Shown: positions 1-6,686 of the stretch, one piece after another
Numbering within the stretch: the stretch's first letter is position 1
Layout: each line of letters begins with the position of its first letter
From: Humitalea sp038323655
GTDB taxonomy: Bacteria > Pseudomonadota > Alphaproteobacteria > Acetobacterales > Acetobacteraceae
Direction of reading: 5' to 3'
Assembly (NCBI GenBank): GCA_038323655.1
Contig: JBBQHE010000079.1
Span: 1 to 17,443, forward strand
DNA length: 17,443 nucleotides
Made by a program: the position numbers and the translations under genes
The notes under the pieces: model-generated
The model's database searches: none
What the model was told of the DNA's origin: nothing
What the model saw: the letters and a program-made list of their open reading frames with translations, nothing else

Positions 1-78
1 AGCGCCGGATCACGCTCAACAATGCCATGTCGATCACTCCATAGACCCCCGCCGTTCGCAGCAGGGAGAGGTTCAAAC
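1..78 (+). other. left-edge sequence upstream of the MBL gene
   Basis: This 78-base stretch holds no complete gene. In frame 3 an open stretch from the edge ends at a TAG at 42-44, so it could be the last codons of an upstream gene, 34 bases before the MBL start. Frame 1 is open and joins the MBL gene, but its translation is Arg/Pro/Ser-rich and does not look like an MBL N-terminus. A Shine-Dalgarno-like run (agggagagg, 63-71) lies 7 bases before the ATG at 79 and decides that start. No promoter was recognised, so the operon may begin further left. Confidence 0.25.
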
Positions 79-1197
79 ATGGGTCAATTCTCAGCAGAAA
101 AATCCGGCCCTAACGGGTCAGGTCTCAGTGGAAATCAACAGCTGGTCGATTTCGCGAACATGCGAAACGCCGCGGACCCCTACGATAAGCGAATCGACCT
201 TCCGGTCGAACTACGGAAGGATCTCCGCGCTGCCAAGCGCGATTCGTTCGACGTCGTGTGCTTCACGCACCTCGATAAGGACCACGTGTGTGGCTCCAGC
301 GAGTTCTTCTGGTTTGACCACGCATCGAAGTATCAGGGGGGCGACCGTATCAAGATACGGGAGCTGTGGGTCCCGGCCGGGGCCATCACTGAAGTGGGCT
401 GCGAAGACTGCGCCCGGGTGATCCGTGAAGAAGCGAAATACCGCCTCAGGCAGGGTTACGGCATTCGGGTGTTCTCTCGCCCCGAGGCGCTGGCGTGCTG
501 GCTCGCGAGAAATGGCCTCTCCGTCGAAAGCCGCAGGCACCTTATCACCGATGCTGGTCAGTTGGTCCCCGGCTATAACAGGTTCGGCCCCGAGGGGGTG
601 GAATTCTTCATCCATGCGCCCTTCGGATTCCGTCGCGATGACCGAGGGGTGGAGGACAGGAACCAGGATAGCGTGGTGTTCCAGGCCACCTTCCGCGAGG
701 GCCTGCGCGACACCCGTGCCCTGTTCACCGCCGACATGGAATGGCGCGGCCTGAAGGACATCGTGGATATCTCGCGCAAGCATGGAAACACCGCGAGGCT
801 TGAATGGGACATCATGAAGGTGCCCCACCACTGCTCCTATCTGTCGCTCTCGGACGTCAAAGGGGAGAACCGCACGGTTCCTGTGCCCGAGGTCCGCTGG
901 CTGCATGAGGAGGCTGGGCAGCGTCGCAGCATCATGGTTTCGACGAGCTGGGAGATTCCGGCAGCGGGCACGCCTGAGGACAAAGACCTCCAGCCGCCGC
1001 ATCGTGAAGCCGCGAATTATTACAAGAGCGTCCAGTCAACGTTCGAGCGCGACGGTGAGTTCGCGGTGGCGATGGAGCGCACGAAGACCAATCCGCGTCC
1101 GACTGAGATCGAGGTGACGGCCCAAGGGGCGAAGCTGATCAGCGTTCTGGCGGCGCCCGCGACAGTTCTTTCCTCGTCCCCGGTACGTGCAGGCTGA
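79..1197 (+). CDS. ComEC-type metallo-beta-lactamase-fold protein, first gene of an E2-E1-JAB/patatin operon
   Basis: A 372-residue predicted metal-dependent hydrolase of the ComEC-like MBL superfamily. The metal motif HLDKDH is at residues 64-69 (HxDxDH, with Asp where the usual HxHxDH has its second His). TADM at 217-220 supplies a likely bridging Asp (D219). KVPHHCS at 247-253 matches the KxPHHGS block of ComEC-like hydrolases. The ATG at 79 is chosen because a Shine-Dalgarno run precedes it; the frame is also open leftward to an ATG at 22 and to the window edge. The family usually begins with a strand and a VGxGD-like motif, which I cannot find in any frame, so the N-terminus may be eroded or divergent. 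Its TGA is 2 bases before the next ATG, implying translational coupling. The protein ends in Ala-Gly, which matters if the neighbour conjugates C-terminal glycines. Fold is confident; substrate unknown. Confidence 0.85.
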   Translation: MGQFSAEKSGPNGSGLSGNQQLVDFANMRNAADPYDKRIDLPVELRKDLRAAKRDSFDVVCFTHLDKDHVCGSSEFFWFDHASKYQGGDRIKIRELWVPAGAITEVGCEDCARVIREEAKYRLRQGYGIRVFSRPEALACWLARNGLSVESRRHLITDAGQLVPGYNRFGPEGVEFFIHAPFGFRRDDRGVEDRNQDSVVFQATFREGLRDTRALFTADMEWRGLKDIVDISRKHGNTARLEWDIMKVPHHCSYLSLSDVKGENRTVPVPEVRWLHEEAGQRRSIMVSTSWEIPAAGTPEDKDLQPPHREAANYYKSVQSTFERDGEFAVAMERTKTNPRPTEIEVTAQGAKLISVLAAPATVLSSSPVRAG

Positions 1198-1199
1198 GC

Positions 1200-3488
1200 A
1201 TGGCGCTCCATCCCGTCCTCGACGAACTCGGTACCGTCATCGGCACGGATCGGCTTCAGCTACCCCGTGCCCGAGCCCTGGCCATCTACCTCGCATCCGA
1301 CGACCACGCGGAAGCCAATTTTTTGGAATGCCGCAGGCGGGAGGCGGATGGCCAAGAAACCGTGGTCTTCGAGGTTGGGGCTGAGCGGCCTCAGGATCTG
1401 GCTGCCGACATCCGGCGCTTGGAACCAATTGCGGCTGTCTTCACGCCCGCCGACGACCGCACGCCGGTCGCACTCGCTGCTCGGCCAGACTTTCCCGAGA
1501 CGCCGCATCAGAACGCCGTGCCGACCGGGTTCATGCGATACCCGTGCGTTGATGATCGGCCCTGGGCCGAAGCGCGTGCCACCTGGACGCCGTTGTCCTT
1601 CATCGAAAGGGTGCGGTGGTGGCTGGGTGCGGCAGCAAGTGGTGCCCTCTCGGACGAGGTCCAGGCACTTGATCCTCTATTCGTGGCAACGGGTCCTGAT
1701 GTGGCGGTTCCACGGGCCTTTCTACAGCCCGACGCATCGGCATCCTACATGAAGCTCTTTGGTGGTGCGGGCGGCAAGCAGGCGCGGCTTTACCACTTCG
1801 TGGAGGACATCCAGCCGGGCGGGCAGGGCACGAAGGAATTGCAGATTGTCCCGGTCAGGCTTCCGCCCCAGGCCATGCGGGCCATCCGCTCCGCTCCCGG
1901 GACGTTGGCCGAGCTGATCGGGGCACTCAACGAGTGTGGCTTTGACCTGCTTTCTGCGCTGCGGGACGCAGCCTGCAAGGTGATGGAGCCACCCCACAAC
2001 GACACCATGGCTGTGGCTGTCTTAGTGATCACGCCGATTTCGAGGAATGCCAGCAAGCCAGTGTCGGCCGAGGACGCTAAGGCGTTCTTCATTCCGCTCG
2101 GCCTAGGCGACCTCGGCGAGCGGCTGGGGGTGCTCTTTCGATATCCGCGGGACGCGCCCGAGGCCCGCAGGGCGACGCCCTTCGGCCGCAATCTCCGCAT
2201 CGGCCTTCCTGAGAGGCTGGACGAGATCAAGATCGATAGCCTTCCGGTGCATGCGGAGTTCGACCGCGCGCTGGCGAGCGAGTGTGCTGGTTTAGGCGAC
2301 CCGGACGTTCGCCGGGTCGCGCTGATTGGCGCAGGCGCCATCGGCTCACACCTCGCTATGGCCCTGGCGCGCGAGGGCAAGTTCTCCTGGACAATCCTCG
2401 ACACCGACCACCTGCTTCCGCACAACCTCGCCCGGCACACCCTGGGACGTCGGTGGCTGGGAGCGCATAAGGCCGAGGCCCTGGCCAATGAGATCCGCAT
2501 GCTCCTCGGCGAGCAGGACGCTGCGCGCGCGGTGGACTGCAACGTCCTGGCGCCCGCTGGAAGCGGACCTGATCTTGAGGCGCGGATCGCCAATGAGGAG
2601 GTTGTCATCGACGCGTCGGCCTCAGTCGCCGTGGCCCGGAGGCTGGCAGATGGGCAAGGTCGCGCGAGGCGAGTGTCGGTCTTTCTCAACCCGACTGGAA
2701 CAGCGGCGGTAATGCTGTCGGAAGATGCGGCGCGCACGGTCCGGCTTGATGCGCTGGAGGCGCAGTATTACCGCGTGCTCCTCCGAGACAGTGCCCTACG
2801 GTCCCATCTTGTCCCACCGCCGGGCGGATTGCGTTACACGGGCGCCTGTCGTCACGTCAGCGCCCGCATCCCCGAAACCAGCGTCATGGCGCTCTCGGCG
2901 CTTACAGCGCGTGGTCTCGCAACGGCACTCGAAAGCGATGGAGGCCGGATAACTGTCTGGACCATGGACGCTGATGGAGGCGTCTCGGTGGTGAAACATG
3001 CGCCCCGGACGCCGCATCAAGTCGCTTTCGGCGAATGGAACGTGTCATACGACGACGGTATCCTCGAACGAATGAAGGACCTGCGGAAAGCCGCTATTCC
3101 GTCTGAGACGGGCGGCGCGCTCGTGGGGATCGTGGATACGGACCGCCAATCAATCATCGTGGTGGATGCACTCGACCCACCAAGCGATAGCGTAGGCTCA
3201 CCAGGAATGTTTGAACGCGGTGTTTCCGGTTTGCTGGACCGACTGCAGGAAATCCAGGCCATCACACGCGACCAGGTCCGCTACATCGGGGAATGGCACA
3301 GCCACCCTATCGGGCATGGGGCATGCCCAAGCAGTGTCGATGCTGTCCAGCTCCGCCATTTGTGCGGTGAGCTGGGGCGCGAGGGCATCCCGCCAGTGAT
3401 GATGATCGTGGGCGACGGACAGGAATCCCTCGTGTCCGCCGTTCGGATACCACGCAACGCCTTCTCCGGGTCGGATCGGCGCTCATGA
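1200..3488 (+). CDS. single-chain E2-E1-JAB ubiquitin-like conjugation/deconjugation protein
   Basis: 762 residues with three modules of a ubiquitin-like pathway. Residues about 1-160 look like a prokaryotic E2: an ETPH segment (100-103), then RYPCVDDRPW with C116 as the candidate thioester cysteine, then a Trp-rich helix (W129, W140, W141). Residues about 365-600 are a ThiF/E1 adenylation domain: Rossmann glycine loop GAGAIGS (377-383), DTD (401-403), HNLARH (408-413) with the expected Arg, and C550 in GACRHVSARIPE as the candidate E1 cysteine. Residues about 615-750 are a JAB/JAMM protease: ETGG with E636, then EWHSHP (698-703) and SSVD (711-714), giving H700, H702 and D714 as zinc ligands. 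In type II CBASS, E2-E1 (Cap2) and JAB (Cap3) are separate proteins; here one chain holds all three. The region 160-365 is unassigned. The gene starts 2 bases after the MBL stop and overlaps the phospholipase gene by 4 bases. No ubiquitin-like substrate gene is visible. Confidence 0.88.
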   Translation: MALHPVLDELGTVIGTDRLQLPRARALAIYLASDDHAEANFLECRRREADGQETVVFEVGAERPQDLAADIRRLEPIAAVFTPADDRTPVALAARPDFPETPHQNAVPTGFMRYPCVDDRPWAEARATWTPLSFIERVRWWLGAAASGALSDEVQALDPLFVATGPDVAVPRAFLQPDASASYMKLFGGAGGKQARLYHFVEDIQPGGQGTKELQIVPVRLPPQAMRAIRSAPGTLAELIGALNECGFDLLSALRDAACKVMEPPHNDTMAVAVLVITPISRNASKPVSAEDAKAFFIPLGLGDLGERLGVLFRYPRDAPEARRATPFGRNLRIGLPERLDEIKIDSLPVHAEFDRALASECAGLGDPDVRRVALIGAGAIGSHLAMALAREGKFSWTILDTDHLLPHNLARHTLGRRWLGAHKAEALANEIRMLLGEQDAARAVDCNVLAPAGSGPDLEARIANEEVVIDASASVAVARRLADGQGRARRVSVFLNPTGTAAVMLSEDAARTVRLDALEAQYYRVLLRDSALRSHLVPPPGGLRYTGACRHVSARIPETSVMALSALTARGLATALESDGGRITVWTMDADGGVSVVKHAPRTPHQVAFGEWNVSYDDGILERMKDLRKAAIPSETGGALVGIVDTDRQSIIVVDALDPPSDSVGSPGMFERGVSGLLDRLQEIQAITRDQVRYIGEWHSHPIGHGACPSSVDAVQLRHLCGELGREGIPPVMMIVGDGQESLVSAVRIPRNAFSGSDRRS

Positions 3489-4738
3489 AAGACGCCTCTC
3501 AGGACGCGGTTCCCGCGTCCGGCTCCGAAACCAGTCCGTCTTCGACGCATGCCGCAGCTCCCACCATTGGCATCGCCCTTTCGGGCGGAGGTTCGCGAGC
3601 CATGGCGTTCCACCTGGGCTGTCTACGGACACTTCACCAATTAGGATTACTCCAGCGCGCTCGGGTTATCTCGACGGTTTCCGGCGGCAGCGTCATCGGT
3701 GCGATGTGGGCTGCTCACGATGGATCCTTCGAGGATTTCGATGACCGGACGAGGGCGGTGCTCGAAACAGGTTTCGTTCGACCAGCTATCAAGACGGCAT
3801 TCACCACAGCCGAGGGGGTGAAGGCGGTCGTCTCGGTCACCACCCTGTTTTCGGCATGGGCCTGGAGCGTTCCTCTCCGCATGCTCGTATGGGCTACGCA
3901 TCGGGTAACAGGCGCTGACGCGGCCACGTCGCCTGACGGCAACCGATGGATGCCCAGGCGCTTCGCCAGCAGGACAACCCTGTTGCGCCGCACATTCGAC
4001 AGGGTCCTTTTTCAAGGCCGAACCCTTGGCAGCCTCGCGCCGGACAAGCCAAAGCTAGTCGTCGTCGCTGCTGAGCTGACGACAGGGTCGGCGTTCTATT
4101 TCACATCGGAGGACGCAGGCAGCTGGCGCATCGGCAAGCTAGACTCGCGAAAGGTGTCCTTGGCGCATGCAGTCGCTGCATCAGCGGCCTTTCCACTCCT
4201 GTTGCCCGCGCTGGATGAGGTGCCGACCTTTCGGAAGCGCGACGGCTCGCTGCGGGTAGAGCGCGTAACGCTGACTGATGGCGGCGTTTACGACAACCTG
4301 GGTCTGGCGCCGCTCTGGCCGGACCGCGACCACGAGATCAGCGTTGCGGTCGAACCCGTCGACACGATTGTCGCTTGCCGCGCGGGATACGGGCTGCGAA
4401 CGGGTAGTCCTTCGCTTTTCCTGGTGCCTCGAATGCTGGCTGTCTTCAACAGCGTGTTCAACCGTGCCCAGAACGCCTCGATGAAGCGGTTGTTCGACTT
4501 GAAGGCGGCCGGAAAGCTTCGGGGCTTCGCGCTGCCCTATCTGGACCAAACGGATGAAAGGCTGGCCTTTCCTCCGTCGGACCTCGTGAGACGGGAGGAG
4601 GTTGCGGACTACCCAACTAATTTTTCTGCTATGCCGCCTGCTTGGATTGAGAAGCTGTCTAAACGCGGGGAACAACTGACGCTAGCGGTGATCCGCGAGC
4701 ACGCCCCCTACCTTCTTCCAGATGATTGGCAAGCGTGA
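3485..4738 (+). CDS. patatin-like phospholipase, candidate effector
   Basis: A 417-residue patatin-family lipid acyl hydrolase. The oxyanion glycine loop SGGGSR is at 33-38, the nucleophile elbow SGGSVIG at 66-72 (S69 the likely nucleophile), and the second half of the Ser-Asp dyad is DGG at 265-267, followed by VYDNLG as in many bacterial patatins. All catalytic elements are intact. Residues about 112-140 are hydrophobic (VSVTTLFSAWAWSVP core) and could contact membrane. There is no signal peptide, so it should act from the cytoplasm on inner-membrane lipids. The ATG overlaps the upstream TGA as ATGA, so translation is coupled to the E2-E1-JAB gene. Patatin phospholipases (CapV) are known membrane-degrading effectors of CBASS, which makes an abortive-infection role the leading inference; a housekeeping lipase is less likely given the coupling. 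Confidence 0.9.
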   Translation: MKDASQDAVPASGSETSPSSTHAAAPTIGIALSGGGSRAMAFHLGCLRTLHQLGLLQRARVISTVSGGSVIGAMWAAHDGSFEDFDDRTRAVLETGFVRPAIKTAFTTAEGVKAVVSVTTLFSAWAWSVPLRMLVWATHRVTGADAATSPDGNRWMPRRFASRTTLLRRTFDRVLFQGRTLGSLAPDKPKLVVVAAELTTGSAFYFTSEDAGSWRIGKLDSRKVSLAHAVAASAAFPLLLPALDEVPTFRKRDGSLRVERVTLTDGGVYDNLGLAPLWPDRDHEISVAVEPVDTIVACRAGYGLRTGSPSLFLVPRMLAVFNSVFNRAQNASMKRLFDLKAAGKLRGFALPYLDQTDERLAFPPSDLVRREEVADYPTNFSAMPPAWIEKLSKRGEQLTLAVIREHAPYLLPDDWQA

Positions 4739-5197
4739 GTTTCCGGTGCGGAGGCCCGGTCGGCTCGGGCGACCATCGCACCGGATGCGGCGCAGGTGGC
4801 GGCGACTAGCCCTGCCCAGCAGGTTCTCAAGCGGAAGCTTGCAGGCGACAACGACACTCCGGGTGACGTATCTGAAGCCCGACTGGTCGTGATCGCGGTT
4901 CAAGGATTGGACCGACCTCTTGCGGTTTCCCCGGCCAAGCTACGGCCACTCCTGCTCTGGTGCTGCGAACTTATAGAGGCAGGGGCTGACAGTTTTGCAA
5001 AGACGGCACTTCGCAAAGCAGTCGTGCGACCGGACGAGCTGACTGCCTGATTTGCAGGAGAACTGACTTCTGAAGTGGAATTCAGCTCGATCAGGAGCCT
5101 TGGCCATTGAAGGCGGCAAAGGCACCTTCAGGACGTGGTTACTATACGGGAAAGCAACAGACCGTCCGCGCGCCGGACGTCGGTCGATATCCTGCCG
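4739..5197. other. spacer between the patatin gene and the convergent VasI-like gene
   Basis: This 459-base stretch contains no recognised gene. It includes one weak small ORF (4796-5050, listed separately). A short hairpin, cgtccg/cggacg with a 5-base loop (5163-5179), lies just past the 3' end of the minus-strand gene but lacks a T-run, so it is a poor intrinsic terminator. No repeats or transposase remnants were seen. The GC content is lower than that of the genes right of 6.6 kb. Confidence 0.4.
4796..5050 (+). CDS. small hypothetical protein, uncertain
   Basis: An 84-codon ORF with a GTG start, in the same frame as the patatin gene and separated from its TGA by 19 codons without another stop. 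The second half (SEARLVVIAVQGL onward) looks protein-like, with two probable amphipathic helices. By a hand count over the last 59 codons, G/C is highest at codon position 1, intermediate at 3 and lowest at 2, the pattern of a coding frame in moderately GC-rich DNA. Against it: no clear Shine-Dalgarno, no recognised motif, and no Gly-Gly tail that would mark a ubiquitin-like protein. It could be a small fourth gene of the operon, a decayed extension of the patatin gene, or chance. Confidence 0.3.
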   Translation: MAATSPAQQVLKRKLAGDNDTPGDVSEARLVVIAVQGLDRPLAVSPAKLRPLLLWCCELIEAGADSFAKTALRKAVVRPDELTA

Positions 5198-6271
5198 TCA
5201 GCGGCGGGGCTGCTCACCCTGCGGACGCGCTGGCTGCTGTTGGGGGCGCTGGGCGACACGGCTCCACCGCACGCACTGGGCGACGAATTGCTGCAGTTGC
5301 TGGGCCTGCGACATGTCCCAGGTGAAGGTCATCTGGGCACCCCGGTCGTTCCTGAAGACGAAGCGCTGCCGGGCGGAGGAGATATCCCGCATCAACGAAA
5401 TGGCCTGGCGATCGAACAGCAAGTTTCCAGGCCCTCTGTCGGGCTTCTCCCAGTTCTCCTCTCTCGGTGGCTGCTCATCAATCCGGTAGGTCGCCCGCCT
5501 AGTGCGACTCCTGTTGCTTGCCGCGAAGTCCATGCGCCCTACTTGGACGGAAAGCACCAAGGCACCGTTGTCCGCGCACAGCATTCCGAGGAAGGATTTC
5601 TCGAACCGTTCGGGACCATCTACCTCTAGCGAGGCAAACCGCCTGTCGGCGTCCTCCAAAGCGGTCCGATCGGCGGAGAACGCCCACTGCGGTGCAGGAG
5701 GGGCGACCGGCGTCTGAGCGGCAGGATCGCCAGATGCGCTATGTGGCGTGGGTGATGACTGTCGCTGAACTTGGGCCGCCTCCACCCAGGAGCGGCACTG
5801 CGTAGCGAACTCAGCGAACTCGGGCTGGGCGGGCAGCCCGAAGACCAACTGCCTGTTCGTGCCTTCGGAACGAAAGACCAAGCGTTCTTGCGCGGCGACA
5901 ATCTGCCCCAAGAATGCCAAGGCAGAGTCGCCGCTGATCATTCGGCCGCCCTCAGACCCATGCCAAATGTCGGACTGCGGCTGGTGGCTGTCGAAACGGT
6001 AGGTGACCCGGTCCTCGCCGAACACCGGGTCGAAAAGAGCAAGTGCGATTAGCGCCCTAACAACGCCGTCAGCGCGACACGCGAATATCAGAATTCCGCG
6101 CTCTCCGACCGAACCTTGCCCTCGTTCCAGAGACGCGATTCTGATGGCCGTATCGTTCATTGGGTCCTGGGAGTTCTCGAACGTCCACCTTTCCGCGGAG
6201 GCCGATCCTGAGGTAAGAGCCGCCATCAGGACAGCCAGCACGACCGTTCGCACCAAAACTCCGATCTGCAT
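5198..6271 (-). CDS. secreted protein with two tandem VasI-like domains
   Basis: 357 residues from the ATG at 6271. That start is chosen because it opens directly into a signal peptide: hydrophobic VLVRTVVLAVLMAALT then SGSASA with predicted cleavage near residue 26. An upstream in-frame ATG (6430) would add 53 unconvincing residues before the signal. The mature protein has two similar domains: about 29-160 (WTF start, TYRFD at 90-94, cysteines C65 and C159) and about 195-335 (WAF start, TYRID at 261-265, cysteines C232 and C333). Each has the layout of the VasI family (PF11319) known from type VI secretion loci: N-terminal Trp, ASLE segment, Cys, YRxD, then a terminal Cys, probably one disulfide per domain. 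A Pro/Ala linker joins them and the tail is Gln/Pro/Arg-rich. No other type VI gene is in view, so a secretion role is not implied. Family assignment is by pattern memory. Confidence 0.6.
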   Translation of the reverse strand: MQIGVLVRTVVLAVLMAALTSGSASAERWTFENSQDPMNDTAIRIASLERGQGSVGERGILIFACRADGVVRALIALALFDPVFGEDRVTYRFDSHQPQSDIWHGSEGGRMISGDSALAFLGQIVAAQERLVFRSEGTNRQLVFGLPAQPEFAEFATQCRSWVEAAQVQRQSSPTPHSASGDPAAQTPVAPPAPQWAFSADRTALEDADRRFASLEVDGPERFEKSFLGMLCADNGALVLSVQVGRMDFAASNRSRTRRATYRIDEQPPREENWEKPDRGPGNLLFDRQAISLMRDISSARQRFVFRNDRGAQMTFTWDMSQAQQLQQFVAQCVRWSRVAQRPQQQPARPQGEQPRR

Positions 6272-6336
6272 GAGACCCCCGCCCACCGCCGTCAGCACGG
6301 CCAGCCCAGGCTTTCGCCTGCCAGGTCGCCATGAAA

Positions 6337-6354
6337 CGGTCGCTCGAGCGACCG
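6337..6354. promoter_or_regulatory. perfect 18-bp palindrome, candidate operator
   Basis: cggtcgctcgagcgaccg is an exact inverted repeat with no central spacer. It lies 66 bases upstream of the ATG (6271) of the minus-strand VasI-like gene, where a repressor or activator dimer could bind. No regulator gene is adjacent. It could instead be a chance palindrome. Confidence 0.3.
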
Positions 6355-6420
6355 ATCTGAGACAACGAAGTCGCTGCCTTGAAACAAGCAGCGCGGCGAG
6401 AGGGTTGGGAAGCCTCTCGG

Positions 6421-6549
6421 CTGATGACACGCAATGCTGAAGAAACCTCGGCTGATGACACGCATTGCTGAAACCTGATGACAGGCAATGCTGAAACGGT
6501 GCGCCAGATATCAGCAGGTTACGGGGTGCCGGATGTCAGGCAATGGTGA
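6421..6549. repeat. cluster of four 20-bp direct repeats, possible orphan insertion-sequence end
   Basis: Copies at 6421-6440, 6452-6471 and 6475-6494 share ctgatgacacgcaatgctga with one difference each (a t in copy 2, a g in copy 3). A more diverged copy is at 6530-6549 (cggatgtcaggcaatggtga). Start-to-start distances are 31, 23 and 55 bases, too irregular for CRISPR. Several short repeats near a terminus are typical of IS21-family ends, where the transposase binds, and the core resembles such ends, but no istA or istB gene is present here. It may be a remnant left after IS loss, or a set of regulator sites. Confidence 0.5.
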
Positions 6550-6567
6550 TGCCTACATAGGCCGGGC

Positions 6568-6686
6568 GGGGGCCGTGCCCCCTGCACCCACCGGTCTTCC
6601 GGCCAGGCCAGTCAATCGATGCGGGTCCAGGGGCTTCAGGCGCCTCGGCGTTTGAGGGGGACAAAACACCCCTCAAGGACCGCGCG
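6568..6686. repeat. dispersed intergenic hairpin element, copy A
   Basis: It contains a gggggc-cgt-gccccc hairpin (6568-6582) followed by tgcaccca, then a gggtccaggggcttcagg block (6623-6640), then a tttgagggg/cccctcaa hairpin ending in ggaccgcgc. The same blocks in the same order recur at 15358-15558. The right hairpin overlaps the 3' end of crtD: the crtD stop and its last codons lie in the repeat, so the element probably also serves as the crtD terminator. Confidence 0.65.

Noticed and set aside
3..44. 3' end of an upstream gene
   Set aside because: Only 13 codons are visible before the stop, far too few to support a call.
79..4738. Standard type II CBASS locus
   Set aside because: No CD-NTase is present, E2-E1 and JAB are fused, and an MBL gene occupies the first position. 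An upstream CD-NTase outside the window cannot be excluded.
6421..6549. CRISPR array
   Set aside because: Repeats are only 20 bp, one copy is diverged, spacers are 3 to 35 bases, and no cas gene is present.
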